Translations under genes and position numbers: made by a program
The notes under the pieces: generated by a model
The model's input: only the letters and a program-made list of their open reading frames with translations
Told to the model about the DNA's origin: nothing
The model's database searches: none
NCBI GenBank assembly: GCA_014529385.2
Contig: CM043946.1
Span: 18,478,077 to 18,542,076 of the forward strand
Origin: Adiantum capillus-veneris
Lineage: Eukaryota; Streptophyta; Polypodiopsida; Polypodiales; Pteridaceae
Length of the DNA stretch: 64,000 bases
Direction of reading: 5' to 3'
Shown here: piece after piece, positions 22,786-35,719 of the stretch
Layout: every line of letters begins with the position of its first letter
How positions within the stretch are numbered: position 1 is the first letter of the stretch

Positions 22786-22992
22786 ATCTCATTCCCTTTC
22801 CTCTTCATCATTACTCCCAAGAATCCATCTCTCTTGGATGAAAACTTTGTTATGGTGGTGTGTTGTTTGCGTCCTAGCCGCTGAAGCTAGGTGGTGCCCC
22901 CTGTTTGCTTTACCATGACAGGCTCGAGCGCGCCATTCGATCCCCGGTGTTTTAGAGGCCGTCGGGGTTTGGGGTTCTCTTTGCTCCCATCA
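21417..22992 (+). repeat. Element C left LTR
   Basis: TATA box TATATAAA at 22253-22260. (CT)n microsatellite at about 22736-22783, much shorter in the right LTR. Hairpin 22873-22891 followed by TGGTGCCCC (22892-22900). The ends TGATGGG and CCCATCA are inverted copies of each other. Confidence 0.9.
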
Positions 22993-22994
22993 TT

Positions 22995-23010
22995 TGGTGC
23001 CCCCACTGAG
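22995..23010 (+). promoter_or_regulatory. Element C primer-binding site
   Basis: TGGTGCCCCCACTGAG, 2 bases after the LTR, the same 16 bases as in element B. Confidence 0.75.
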
Positions 23011-23548
23011 GATCTTTTCATGAAACCCTTCAGTTTACAAGACTGAAACCCCTAAACTATTGTGAATGGATGAATGGCTAGCAGGATTTGCTAATTGGAC
23101 GACAGAAGAAGAAGAGCTCCAAGCACAACTAGACGAACTCCGCATCTCCATCGAAGCTGGAGTGCCAGGCGTAACGGTAATCGATTTGCAGGGGGAGAGT
23201 CAACCAACACGCCAAACCAAGTGGATATACATAGGCCAAGTGCCAAGAAGAAGAAGGAGAAGGTCGAAACCATGTCCTCAACCTACAACCAACCCACAAC
23301 AACAAAATGGAAGGAGCTTTACACAATAGAGAATCAACACTATTCTACTTTGAGAATCGGGTAACTCAAGTCACCGAGGTAATTATCACAGTCAGTTTTC
23401 AAGTCGCACCTGATGCTGCAGCACAGATAACGGAATCATTGGCTCACACTCTCACTAGAGAAACTAGGGATCTACTGAGTTTGTTTCAGGAAAGAACACC
23501 ACCCTCTCCCACAAGCTTGGACAGTGACTAAGCACCTCTAAGCTTCAC

Positions 23549-23767
23549 ATGAATCGGTACAACCTACCTCAAGACAGATCACACATACCAACACGTGTAC
23601 GCTCAATCAAGGTAATACTGGATTTGAAGGCTCACTACCAGCACGTCATTGACACCATGTTGGGTGGGGAGCGATTTTTTGAGGTTCTGGCATCAGATCA
23701 ACCATTTGTCTTACCTTTGGTACAAGGCAATGTACCGTTTGAAGTTTTAATCTATGTCCTAGTATAA
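23549..23767 (+). CDS. Element C leader frame (small conserved protein)
   Basis: A 72-codon frame just before gag, matching B's two leader frames in length, place and pattern (HYQHVID, GGERFFEVLAS, PFVLPLV, hydrophobic end). A further short frame at 23066-23329 is Gln/Arg-rich with no recognised match. Confidence 0.5.
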   Translation: MNRYNLPQDRSHIPTRVRSIKVILDLKAHYQHVIDTMLGGERFFEVLASDQPFVLPLVQGNVPFEVLIYVLV

Positions 23768-23820
23768 GAGGGTATACACGCCTCCTTGTAAAGAAGAAAA
23801 AAACTTTTGCAAGTTAAGCA

Positions 23821-24958
23821 GTGTGTCTTTCTAGCTCTCTCTCAGTAATCATGGCAAGTGTAGCATTTCCAACATTTAAAGGAAAGAAGGGGGAGGATTT
23901 GGTAACAGACTTCCTAGATGACTTTGAAGTAGCATGTGTAGTGAGAAACAAAGATACGGATGAATCCCGGGTTAGAATCTTTAAGCATCTCATGAAGCTA
24001 GAAGCTAGATCATGGTACAATGCACTTCCACAAGCAACCAAGGATGACTGGGAACCCTTAAAAACCGCTTTTAAGAGGCACTTTGGGGGAGGTACCACTT
24101 CAGAAAAGTTGTGGGACAAGTTGAGAGACTTGAAGCAGGAGGGTCTTTTAGAATATGCCACCTATGAGTCCAAATTTGTGGATTTGTGGGAACGGTGGGT
24201 TGAGTCACTGGCAAGGGGGGAAGCCGCACCCGATTTCCTAAAAAAAGATCGGTTCACGCATGGCTTATGGCCGCTTCTCTAGGAGAAGGTGAAAGGTAGA
24301 TTCCCGGCTACGTACGAGTTAGCCGTTGAGATTGCTCGCCTTAAGGACAAGAAGCTGCGAATGAAAGCCAAGGAAACCGAATCAACAGAAGCAGGGACAT
24401 CGCGTTGACCAGCAACTACGACAACCACCATACCACCACCACCGGCTCTTGGGGTAAGAGATGACCAACAAGATATGTTGGCCCATATAATTGCAGAATT
24501 TGTCTGTCCACTTAATACAGCAAGGGAGGAGTCAAGAAAGAGATCAAGACCCTGGAAGAGCACCACGACAAAACATGGAGTATCATTGCTACAACTGCGG
24601 AGAAGATGGTCACGGTATGTACTACTATCCCAAACCACGACAAAACTATAATAGAGGAGGTAGGAGGAACCAATTGTCACCCCCTAGAGAAAGAACACCC
24701 CCACCCGGAGCACCACCCCCACCAACACAAATTCTACGTCCACCCCAGACACCACTACAAGCATCCATCCCACCTCTTCCACCAGCCCCACCACCTGATC
24801 GCCCTATAAACATCCTAAGTCTAGAAGAGAAAGGAAAAGCCGTAGTAGTGGATCCACCCAGAGCAAAGGAGAGGGACAAGGGTAAGGAGAAGGTAACCTT
24901 TTCAGAACCACTTGAAGCCATGACTGTGAAAAGATTTAGGAGGGAGAAAGCTACATAA
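23821..24958 (+). pseudogene. Element C gag
   Basis: The Retrotrans_gag core lies in the first 153 codons (RSWYNALPQATKDDW and FKRHFGG). A later part has a zinc-knuckle region (CYNCGEDGHGM, about 24580-24615) followed by Pro-rich sequence. Fossil. Confidence 0.75.
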
Positions 24959-24976
24959 TCAGATGATGAGAGAATC

Positions 24977-26595
24977 ATGAGAGGAGAAACTAGCAAGAGG
25001 CCATCCAGGCCACGACGGAAATTGGGCATCACCGACTTCCAGCTAGGGGAAAGTTCTAAGCCCTATGATCTAACATTGGATGTGGCAAAGCAAGGACCGA
25101 AGATTACATGGCCACAGCTGCTACATCTTGCACCAAAAGTAAGGCGACAATGGTCTAAAATGGTAAGTACAAGACGCTCCAAAACAAAGGTAGCCGGAGC
25201 AATTTCGGGATGCAACATGGATGACATCCTTCCAATTGTCGACGTAAACATAAAAGGAAAGAGGGTTGGAAACACCTACATTGATGGAGGTGCACAAATC
25301 TGTGTAATGAGCGAAGCTATGATGCTTTGATTAGGGCTCGAGGTTGACAGGCCTTCTCCATGCAAGGCAAAGATGGAAAACAACGCAAAAGTAAAGTGTG
25401 TGGGTGTGGTAAGTGCCGTGAAAATAAAAGCTTTCAACACTGAGGTAGATGTAGATGTTTTTGTAATGCCTACTAAGGGGGAGGGCTATCCACTAATTTT
25501 GGGAAGGCCATGGTTGATGGCCATGAAGGCAAAACAGGACTGGGGTACTGGCCTTCTGCGCATGACCGGTAAGAAAGGGGAGACAATCTACTACGACATG
25601 AGGATTGGCAAGCAGAAGCAAATGAATCTGGAAACATTGGCAGATGAAACCACTAGCGAATCTTCCAGTTCTGAGGAGGAGACCACATCCACCGAAGAAA
25701 GTGACAGTTCCATTGATGTGATGGGTATCATTATGAAGGATCCACAAAGGGTAAGCACAACTGGTGATCCATCACCAAAAGGGAAACCCAATGAAGAGGA
25801 GAGAAAATCACCTAGCCTAGGAGGAAGTAGGTTGAAGGGTATGTTGTCTACGGAATTAACACTTGAGGAGAAAGATAGTTTTTTGCAAATGTTGATGGGA
25901 TTTCCTAACCTGTTCATTGACAACTATGAAAGAATCACAGGCATTACAGTGGTGGAACATCATATTAAGCTGAAGGAAGGGGTAAAACCAGTTGTGCAAA
26001 AGCTACGACGACTGGGGTCATACAAGAAAAGGCACTCTTGGCCGAGGTAAGGAAACTGCTGGAGGCGAGATTCATCTATCATGTAGAAAACTCAGAATGG
26101 GTGTCACCCGTAGTGGTGACGCCTAAAAAGAATGGTAAGTGGAGGGTCTGTGTTGACTACAAACCACTAAATGCAGCTACAAAGAGAGACCACTTTCCTC
26201 TCCCTTTCTTGGATGAAATTCTGAATGAAGTAGCGGGTTTTGAATGCTATACCGTCTGTGATGGATATTCTGGATACTTTCAAATACGCATAGCCTTGGA
26301 AGATCAGCTAAAAACCACTTTTATCATGCCATGGGGTTGTTTTGCATACAGGGTTATGCCATTTGGTCTCACAAATGCACCTGCCACATTCCAAAGATAT
26401 GTCACATATGTTTTTCAACCGTTCTTTGGAACATCCATAAGAGTGTTCATTGATGATTTTTGTATACATAGCTCCCGTATTTCACATTTAGAAAAGGTAA
26501 CTGAAGGTTTGGCCAGGTTGCAGAGCCTAGGTGGGCAATTAAATGTGGATAAATGCCACAGTTTTTGGAAACAGGAGAATGCCCATCAGATTTAA
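24977..26595 (+). pseudogene. Element C pol: protease and reverse transcriptase
   Basis: Protease features are YIDGGAQICVM (about 25280-25312) and ILGRPWLMAM (about 25497-25526). An acidic Ser/Glu linker follows. Reverse transcriptase (about 26080-26560) has WRVCVDYKPLN, CDGYSGYFQI, MPFGLTNAPATFQ and FIDDFCIHS. Fossil. Confidence 0.8.
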
Positions 26596-27881
26596 CAAAG
26601 GGACAGAAGCAATGGCTGACGCGGAAGGCCACAAGGTATCGACTCATCAATGATGGTTTGTACTGTAAGGGTAAGGACCAAATACTCAGGAAGGTCCCTC
26701 TCTCTCAGGAAATCACGGGAGTAATTGCTAGTTGTCACGATGGGGTTTATGGTGGTCACTTTGCCCTAGACATAACAAGTAGGAAAATCTTGCAGGCAGT
26801 CTTCATATGGCCTAGCCTCAACCGTGATGTACACCACTGGTGCAAAACGTGTAAGTTGTGTCAAAAGGCCGGCACTAGGTCACTTATGCCTGAACCACAG
26901 ACACCTATTCTCTCATATGGCCCATTTGAAAAATGGGGTATTGATGCCATTGAGCCATTACCTAGGGCCAACTCAGGAAAATTCTACATTATCATGGGGG
27001 TCGACTACATGACTAGATGGGCAGAGGCTACAGCCACCACTAGAATCACAGCGGTAGAGGTAGTTAAATTTATCTACGAGCACATATGTTGTAGGTTTGG
27101 CACACCTTTAGAGATCATCTCTGTTAGAGGGCCAGGTTTCAGAGCAGACTTGGTAGGAGAATTAATGCAAAAACTGGGCATTACAAGGAGGCACTCTTCA
27201 CCATATTACCCTCAATGTAATGGCCTAGTTGAAAAGGTAAATGGAATGGTTTCTAAAATTATTACCAAGCAGGTAAACAATCATCCTAGAGACTGGGATA
27301 AGTATCTACTACCAACTTTATGGGCCTACAGAACTTCATTTTGTACATCCTTGGGATTCACACCGTATCATCTACTATTTGGTAAGGAAGCAATCTTGCC
27401 CATTGAAGTGCAACTACAAAGTCTCAGAGTAATGGCAAGCCAGCTTCAACAGCCCAACATGCATTTGAGAGATCACATCATCAACTTGGAAAGACTGCAG
27501 CTGGTCAAAGAAGAAGCAATAAATTATTATGCAGCACAAGCAGAGCATAGACGGCTTAGTTTTAACGAGCATCTCCGGAAAAAAGAATTGAAGAAAGGAA
27601 TGTTGGTGCTCCGCTACGACAATCGCTTCGACACGCGCAAGGATAAGAAACTCCTACTCCGATGGGAAGGTCCTTTCATCATCAGGAAAAAGTATGCCAA
27701 TGGAAGCTACCAGCTTATGGAGGCTGATGGAAAACTTCATAAAACCAGGGTAAATGGTTGGCGACTTAAACCTTATTTTCTTCGATTTGACCAGGCTCCA
27801 CCAATTGACATTCCAGATGAGGACACACCATCAGCCGCCACCTTTGACAATAATGATCAAACAGATGAGCTAGAGACATGA
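26596..27881 (+). pseudogene. Element C integrase region
   Basis: An H-H-C-C finger (GGHFALD, WCKTCKLC, about 26750-26860), the core with WGIDAIEPLP, GPGF and YYPQCNGLVEKV, then WAYRTSF and a C-terminal part with VLRYDNRFDTRKDKK and KPYFLRF. It matches B's integrase in layout. No chromodomain is seen. Fossil. Confidence 0.8.
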
Positions 27882-27909
27882 ATGCCTCTAGCCAAAAGGG
27901 GAGGGCTAA

Positions 27910-29469
27910 TGATGGGGGCTTTTCACAAGCCAAGCTCCCACACCCCTCTTCTCTCGTCCCCACCCCATGAAAACCCCCTCTTAGGGAGGGAGTGATAAAA
28001 GGCATTGGAAAAAGTAAGAAAAAAATAAAGTATGATTATGTAAATATATAAGAAAGGTAAAATAGGCCACCTCATGCCTACGGGGTAGCCCATCCCCACC
28101 TTGCCTCCTTTTTCTTCACTGTTGCCCCGCCGTGTGTCCCTTTTCCTCTCCTCCACTCAAAAGGTCAAACCCCTCTCTCTTCCCCTTGTCCTTTCTCCTT
28201 TCTCTCTCCCCTCAAGCTACCCCACCTCTCACCAATAATGCATTATAACTCACCAATAATGCACCAACTCACATGCAACTTACCCTATCTTCCAAAATAG
28301 TATACCCCACCCCCTCTTTCTCTCTCCTATCATATCCCATGACCCAAATACCCCCCTCTCTCTCTAAAGGGCGCCATGTCTCTTGTCTTGTAGCTAAATA
28401 ACCTCCCCCACACTCACACACACTCAGTTTCACTGAAAAAGGTGGCCACAGACCCATCCCCACCTGGTGGTTACCTTATTTTTCTTGTGTTCACACACAT
28501 CTGCACACAGATTCACCTCTGAACACACTCCCCTCTCTCCCCTCTTGTAATTACTTTATTCTCCATGTCACCTCTCACTTTTTTTCATCAACCCATCTCT
28601 CTCTCTTAGTCTCTCTCTCATGAGACTGCTGTTCTGGCACATATACACATAGCCAGACAAATGGGGCCCACAATCACATGGCCTATGTAGATAATGATTT
28701 CTTCATTTCTAAATTCTAGAATTTCTTCCCCCTCCTCCCCTATATAAAGAGGGGTCACCATCACACAAAAACACACAACATCACCAAAGAACACACTATG
28801 CACTGTGTGTGCCTAGTGCATACACACACATCCACACCATCACCATCACCGCAATCACCATGCTTGTCTTGAGCATGACCTCTACACCCTTGGCTATGGA
28901 AGATGAAGGGCAACTAAATGAAGGATGATGGCCATAATCCTCATGCGAGTCTTCGCCATCAACTCCCACCTATCCGCCATGTGCTCTACCACTCTCTCCC
29001 TTCTCATTCCCCTACCCTATGCTCCCCATTTCATCGCCTAATTCTCTAAATAAAGCTTGAGGTTTTGTGAGTATGTTTTCTTGCAATGTTTTGCCGATGT
29101 CAGGTGTGCGGAATCGCCACCTAGTCTTGTGTGTTGGAGTGAGCTTGTGTATGTGTGAAGGGTGTGCGGATTCGCCATCCTTTTGTGGTGCCTAAGTACT
29201 AAGCCGCTATACCCCCTCCCTCACTCTCTCTCTCTCTCTCGCACACACACACACACACTTGATCTCATTCCCTTTCCTCTTCATCATTACTCCCAAGCAT
29301 CCATCTCTCTTGGATGAAAACTTTGTTATGGTGGTGTGTTGTTTGCGTCCTAGCCGCTGAAGCTAGGTGGTGCCCCGTGTTTGCTTTACCATGACAGGCT
29401 CGAGGCGCGCCATTCGGTCCCCGGTGTTTTAGAGGCCGTCGGGGTTTGGGGTTCGCTTTGCTCCCGTCA
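27910..29469 (+). repeat. Element C right LTR
   Basis: Near-identical to 21417-22992. A purine tract (aaaaggggagggctaa) stands just before it. Its microsatellite is (TC)n followed by (CA)n at about 29225-29258. The hairpin plus TGGTGCCCC module recurs, with the motif at 29368-29376. Confidence 0.9.
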
Positions 29470-29473
29470 GTGT

Positions 29474-30185
29474 CATTGCAGGCATCATTAGAAAGATGGT
29501 GAAAAACAAGACAAAGTTGTGGGATGACTTCTTGGATGGTGCCTTGTGGGCATATCGAACCACATAAAGGGAAGCCACGGAGTTCACACCATTTCACTTG
29601 GTCTATGGTCAAGAGGCTTTACAACCAATTGAGCTCAACATTCCAACAATGCGACTTCATGGCAAAGCAGCACAAGATGATCAAGAAGCATGGATGGATC
29701 GACTTCTTACCTTAGCTAAGCTTGAGTGGAAAAGAGAAGCAGCATACGAGTGCTACAAAAGGAAAGCTACGCATGCGAAGGAGAAGCTTGACAAGAAACT
29801 AAAGGACAAAGGCATCAATGAAGGAGATCTTGTGCTAAGGTATGACAATTGACTCGATAATCGTTTTGATGCCAAATTTGAAACTAAATGGCAGGGGCCA
29901 TACATAGTTAAGAAGGATTTCAATTCAAGTTATTATCAACTTATGGACTTGAATGGGAAAGAGCACTCTGGGAAGGTAAATGGTTATCGCTTGAAGCCCT
30001 ATTTGAGTCGCCTTCTACCAAAGGATCTACCAAAGATCTGTCAAAGGGCAGCTGTCTCATGTAAGTATTGTTACATGAAGCATGAGTGTAACTCTAGCCA
30101 AAATTTTGAGGAGCCAAACAATGAAGATCTCGTCAAGGACTCTGAAGCACTCTCTTTGGAAGAGATGCTCTATAATGGTACATGA
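29474..30185 (+). pseudogene. Element B integrase, right part, and 3' end of pol
   Basis: Right of element C the integrase tail of B resumes, with WDDFLDGALWAYRTT, FTPFHLVYGQEA and LVLRYDN, then NGYRLKPYLSR and an acidic end at 30185. The purine tract of B follows at about 30199-30213. Confidence 0.8.
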
Positions 30186-30213
30186 ATATACCATCATCCT
30201 GGGGGAGGGCTAA

Positions 30214-32809
30214 TGATAGCCGTTTTTCGGCTTTCCATAATTGCCATAGTAAGATACCTCACCCTATGAAATCACTCAAACATTTTGGTTATCCCTACCA
30301 TTTCACTGTACATAGGCGTGTGTGAGTTAGGGACTTTCTCCATATTTTCTTAAAAACCCTCAATTAGCTAGTCACTGGGCTAGTTGAGCCAAAAAATAAA
30401 AAATATAAAAAACATAAGTATATTATGGCCCATTTGTGTGTAAATATTTCATTGTATATAGGGCCTAAAATAAAAGGATTTTTCATAATTATTTTGGTAT
30501 TTATTTAAATATTTCTACCTATGGTGTGTTATTTATTCTATGTACATTGACTCACCATTAACATATTTTTTCTTACCATTTTGCATACTCTTTATTCCAT
30601 ATAAAAATAATTTCATGCAAGCTTCTCTTATTTTTGGTGTAACTCCATCCCAACAAAAATCCAAAAAAACTAGTTTTATTTATGTGTATATTTTTTCACT
30701 ATTGTGATTTTTCCTTCCTACATCTATTCTCTTTTACTCTCATAAATTAGACCACAAAAAATATTCATCTTTTTATGGTAGACTTATAAGGAGAGAGATT
30801 TATTTTGACCCCTTTATATTTTTTCCACCTATATTATTTATATTTGACATATACATATTTTTTAGACCCCTCAATATTTGATTTTCTTAGTTGTACTATT
30901 CATTTATATCATGATCTCAACAATATCTTCAATTATAGACCTACCAAATAAGGTCAAGGGTATGTGGCATGCATGCATGCACCATGGGGAGCTCACTCTT
31001 GGAGGTATTCAAAAGAATCATCCAAAGAAGGACCTCACAAGGACTTTGTGCAGTGGAAAAAACAGTCGGTTTTGCTAAAATTTTAAAGATCACATGTTCC
31101 CCAAATTCAGAAAGGTGATACAAACAAAAGTTGTAGCTCGTGAGCTGAACTTTCACCTCAAATTTTTTTATATTTTTTTGAGCTACGAGCTGTGAGCTAT
31201 GATTTTATTGGTGGACCCCAGTTTGCCCATGCTATGCAGCCACACTCCCTCTTCCACTTTATCATTTTCCTCTTTCACACACACTCCTCCCTCTCCTTCC
31301 CACTCCCAAACCTGCAACTCCCATGTCCTAATTCACCCTCTTCACCATTGCCACTTCTCTCACACCTCCATAGCCTTCATCCTCCATTTCTACACCCTAG
31401 GTGTCCCCCTTTCTCTCTACATATATGTGCATATTACCATACTCTCTTTAGCTTTGTAAAGAACTTCAAAAAATCAGCAAAAATCCAAGGTTAACCTCTG
31501 CAAATGAAGGCTTTTATCATGAATTTTCCAAGGTTTTAAGATAACGTGGCTTCATCGACACGCGTTACTTCGCCATGTTGACCGCTTCTTCTACCGGTGC
31601 TGTAAAGAGGTGAATGTCAACTTCTCCAATCTTCAAGCTTGCTTTACAAGCTTATCCCTTCTCTAACTTTTCTCATCATATATCTCACCATTTGGTGAAT
31701 GATTTTGTAAATATTTTTTAGTGATAATTACTAACCACTAACCTTATTGTAAAATGCACATTCTACTAGAGTAGGCACTCCCAAATTATTCACTCAATCC
31801 TCTCTCCTATCATCCTCAATAATTCTCTTCCCTTGAGCCCACATCCATGTGACTCAAAGGACAAGAGAGACCCACCCTCATTATAAAAAAATAAAAATAA
31901 AAAATGCATAATCTTTTATTCCTTCAAATAAACTTGATTAGGCCTAATCCTAATCGGGGCTTCTAAAACCTATAAATAGAGCCCTTCTCTCCCTTGTAAA
32001 TCATCACATGCTCACACTACACCACACCATTCTCAACACATAACACACCACTCTTCAAGCCTAGTTGTGTAGAGTGTGTGCATTGTGAGTGCTCTATTAA
32101 TTCACTACACATAGGTGCATGGAGAAGCTTGAAGTTAGTTATGCCATCTAGAGGAGTGGAGTGATACTATACTCTGCAATCACACTTGTAGCCTACTCTT
32201 GTCCATAAATAAGATTCATAGTTTTGGGTGCAATTGTATGCTGCAACTACGAATGTTCTCTCCAAATTGACTTGATAAGTTGGCTCATCAGGTGGTTGAA
32301 GGTATATTGTCCTTGAAGTTTGTTGTGTCATTTTATGCTTGGTGGTTTGAGGGCTTGTTGAATTGTTTGCCTAAAAGGTCAATTGTAAGAGGGTGCTCGG
32401 TGAGAGGGCTCCCGTGACCCTAAGACAATTTGTGTATTGGCAACAAGGTCAAGTTTTGTGTTGTCTCTCTGTTCCTCATCAAGCTTTGTGTGCATCTAGT
32501 CTTTAAGGCTAAGACTGAGTTGCTCAAGTTGATTTGTGCTCTTTACCTCTCTCTGGCATGGTGAATGTTTGTGTTTGGTGTGTGTGGCTATCTTACATTC
32601 CCCTCTCTTTGTGCATTTAAGTACAAGGAGATTTCACATGCGTCCTAGTTCGCATCTACAACTAGGTGGTGCCCCTTTTCGTGTTTGGTTTCTGGCTGTG
32701 GGTTATTGTTGTCTCTGATTGTGCTTGTCCCAGTCCCAATTGAGCAGCATGGGAGCCTCGAAGGGTGTTTAGAGGCCGCTCTTCTTGTTGCCCGCCCCGG
32801 ACCGCCTCA
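30214..32809 (+). repeat. Element B right LTR
   Basis: Near-identical to 13637-16234. The hairpin plus TGGTGCCCC module recurs, with the motif at 32667-32675. Followed directly by GTAG (32810-32813). Confidence 0.9.
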
Positions 32810-32813
32810 GTAG

Positions 32814-33211
32814 GTAGGTAGAGTGTGTGTGTGCTTGCGTGCAGGCCGTGGCGACCTTATCCCAAAAAAAATAAAATTAAAGGTAGGATCGGGATCGGAA
32901 ATATCTCCCAGACCCAAGCCCAAGCTCATGCTCAGGATCAGGTCTCAGTCGCTCTTTAAAATTGCGTATTTTAGCTTCACACGTAGCTAAAAATCAACTT
33001 TTTTGAGGACCAACAAGGCTTCAGGTGACCGAACGTTGTGCTATAAAGCACACCGCAACCCTCTGAGTGATACGATCGTTTTGAGCTATCACACACTTTA
33101 ATCAAAAAACCGATCATTAAAAAATATTAAAAAACATAAAAAAACATTAAAAAAACGAGTGAAAACGGACGTCTAAAAAAGTAAGCGGTTAACCTTCGAG
33201 GTTATTCGCCG
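32814..33211 (+). other. Element A leader, right of the B insertion
   Basis: Non-coding, with A-rich runs at about 32862-32880 and 33115-33180. No open frame of note. Confidence 0.5.
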
Positions 33212-34937
33212 ATGCTTGTAGGATGCCAAAGGCACATGTATTTGCGCTCTGATCGTGTGCTAGAGACGGAGCAACTAGAGAGAATTTTGACTTACGCGAG
33301 TTCTCAATATCCACCTACCTTAGGTTCCGGGCCCTCGGCGGGGACCCAAGGTAGTACAAACCAAGACCCAAACATAGCGGCTAGTGACTCTTCCTTTGAC
33401 TATGATGTCATGGAGGGTTTCCCAATGGCTAATCCCGATAGCTCAAGCCAAGACATGCATGCCATGGGTCCACGGTCCAGGCCGAGCGTGCTTAGCCACT
33501 TGAAGGAAACCTTTAGTAGAGCCAGTCGCTCCGAACATGGAGCTAATGATGTAAATGAGGGGGGTGGGGAAATAAATTCACCATTCATGACCAACGTAGA
33601 CCCTATGTCCTTAGAGAGTGTGCATGTGAATACTTCATTCACTTCACCTCCTGACTCTTTAGAGCTATTCCCCTCCGAGGTCATATTACCCGATGGTAGA
33701 AGCCTTGCCGAAGTGCAAGAGGTTGAGAGGCATATCCTTGCAGCAAGGGAAAAGGAAATCGAGAGCTTACGCAAGGTGGAGCAACGGAGAAAGTTAAAAG
33801 CGAAAGCCCCTATGTCAATATCCTTGCTAGGAGAGCAATCGAGTGCTCCTGACTTAGCAACCGCTAAGGGCCAACCCCTAAAAGCAACATTGCATCTAGC
33901 TCAAAGGACACCACTAGCACCTCAATCCTAGATGGAGTGTTCTTAAATGAGAATTGGGAGTACGAACTACAAACGGAAACTACATTTTTCTTCCACCCTT
34001 AGGGTTCTATACCAATCTCTTGCCTTTCCACTTACGGTTAGGCTTAAAGCATTACTCTTATGCAGGTCATTGTGTTCTCCTAGGGAATCGCATATTTGTT
34101 CAAACACGTTGATATGCTTTCTCATATCCCCGTCTCCACTAAATTTTGTTCGCCAATAGACCAACCTTAGCATGGACAGACACACCTCAAATGCCTGTAT
34201 TGATGCCGGTCCCACCTCTTGAACAAACAACACAACACATGGTCCCTAAGGCCCAAAATTTTGTTCAAACAACACCCTTACCACCTCCAGTGCTAGGACC
34301 GCAACAACCACATCCGAGAATCACTTCTGTGAATCAAGGGGGTTGTGAGTCATCTATTGCTTGTTTGGAAGGCTGTGAGGAAGATATGGACCCTAATATT
34401 GCTTATGGGATGGATGTGCTTGAAGAAAGTCCACAATACTACATGGAGGACTATTGGGGACAAGTCAAACCTGTATATCAAGTAGCTGCTTTTGCAGCAA
34501 GAGGCCAAAATATCAATTACACTGCTAAGAGACCACCTCTTCAATGCTATGAGTGTGGAGGTCCACATCGTGTGGCCGAGTGTCCTGTTAGGCTACAAAA
34601 GAATGCCACACTAATGCAAACCAATCAAGCGAGCACGTTTACAATGCCGATACTCATGTGTAATCGATGTGGCATAGATCATTTAATTGCCCAATGTCCA
34701 AAGAATCCAAATGCACCAAAGATCACGCCATTAAACTTGATTGAACTTACCGAGGAGCCATCACAAAGTACACATGTGGTACTAGTAAACATACTCACAC
34801 GATCGATGCTCCAAAAACAAAATTATATGAGGAAAGCGACACGACATCAATTGCCCAATCTCAAAGAAAGAAGAAAACACGAAGGAAGAGATCGCAAAAA
34901 GCAACGAAGTCAGACCCCATTTCAAAGACCAACATAG
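33212..34937 (+). pseudogene. Element A gag region
   Basis: 33212-33931 is a Ser/Pro-rich N-terminal frame with an EVERHILAAREKEIESL helix. 34146-34937 carries two zinc knuckles, CYECGGPHRVAECP (about 34545-34587) and CNRCGIDHLIAQCP (about 34660-34700), then a basic tail. Paired C-x2-C-x4-H-x4-C knuckles are a gag nucleocapsid feature. Broken and rearranged fossil. Confidence 0.65.
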
Positions 34938-34960
34938 GGACTAGTGATGACCCCGTATAT

Positions 34961-35662
34961 ATGAATGACGCTGAAGAGGATTCTGATTCAGGTGAAACCA
35001 TGGAGACCAAAACGACCACTAAGATAGAAACCAACAAGGAAGATCTTCACGAGCCACAATGGCCAGGATCCATGAAGAAGATAGGAACTTATCCAAACCC
35101 TATAGAGGAGATTGAGCGAGTTAAGCAATCAAGGAGTTTGGTAGAAGATACCCAAAGGGATCTAGAACCAGCACCTAGGCAGATCCAAATTACAAACACA
35201 ATGTTTCCTATGCAACAACAACCTCACCAAGTCCATAGACCCTTAGCCATACCTAGTGTCATCCAAGAAAAAACCGACTTAAAGTCATGGGAAAGTGGGT
35301 GTACTCACTTCTTGATGGAAAGAATGTTTATGGAGGGACTACCTGACCCTATCAAAGAAATAGAGATCCAATCTTCCCCACCTCAAGGGATTGAAATCCA
35401 AAAGGTGCCGTTAAACATTGCCAAATTGATGGATTTCATGTCTTCAAAAGTTAGAACCACCATAATATCCAAACTATATAAAGACCCTGAGCTAGCCTCA
35501 GCTCTTCAAGCCTTTCTCAATGGAGAACTAAAGTTTGGGCTACCACAATTTGCACAGATAGATGGAGCTGGGGAGATGCCAATAGAGGAGGAACACTTAG
35601 ATCCACAACCCAACCTAGATGAGAACCTTGTTATAGAAATACCTGTTAACAAGTTGGGATGA
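34961..35662 (+). CDS. Element A linker frame between gag and protease
   Basis: A 233-codon acidic frame with no catalytic motif. It has a Thr/Lys-rich start, a helical centre (LMDFMSSKVRTTIISKLY) and an acidic end. By position it would be the gag-protease linker. Confidence 0.45.
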   Translation: MNDAEEDSDSGETMETKTTTKIETNKEDLHEPQWPGSMKKIGTYPNPIEEIERVKQSRSLVEDTQRDLEPAPRQIQITNTMFPMQQQPHQVHRPLAIPSVIQEKTDLKSWESGCTHFLMERMFMEGLPDPIKEIEIQSSPPQGIEIQKVPLNIAKLMDFMSSKVRTTIISKLYKDPELASALQAFLNGELKFGLPQFAQIDGAGEMPIEEEHLDPQPNLDENLVIEIPVNKLG

Positions 35663-35719
35663 TACTTTGAGGGTGATGAATCCAATGCGACCATACCAAT
35701 CACTACTAAGGGATTAACT

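Larger units (their letters stand above)
21417..29469 (+). mobile_element. Element C: Ty3-type LTR element inserted in B's integrase
   Basis: LTRs are 21417-22992 and 27910-29469 (about 1.57 kb), starting TGATGGGGG and ending CC(A/G)TCA. The flanking 4-bp GTGT is at 21413-21416 and 29470-29473. The primer site at 22995 is identical to that of B. The purine tract is at about 27895-27909. Parts: a small leader frame, gag with zinc knuckle, protease, reverse transcriptase and integrase. The reverse transcriptase and integrase are close to those of B, so it belongs to the same lineage but a different family, since its LTRs are largely unlike B's. Broken, with several breaks. By eye its LTRs differ little, so it is the most recent or as recent as B. 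Confidence 0.92.
13637..32809 (+). mobile_element. Element B: Tat-like Ty3 LTR element inserted in A
   Basis: LTRs 13637-16234 and 30214-32809 are about 2.6 kb each and nearly identical (by eye about one change per 50-60 bases). They start TGATAGCCG and end GCCTCA. The 4-bp GTAG at 13633-13636 and 32810-32813 flanks it. The primer site is at 16238 and the purine tract at about 30199-30213. Parts in order: two small leader frames, gag, protease, reverse transcriptase, RNase H, a second RNase H of archaeal type, and integrase. The second RNase H points to the Tat lineage. Element C lies within the integrase region. B is broken, with several breaks besides the C insertion. It is young relative to A. 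Confidence 0.92.
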
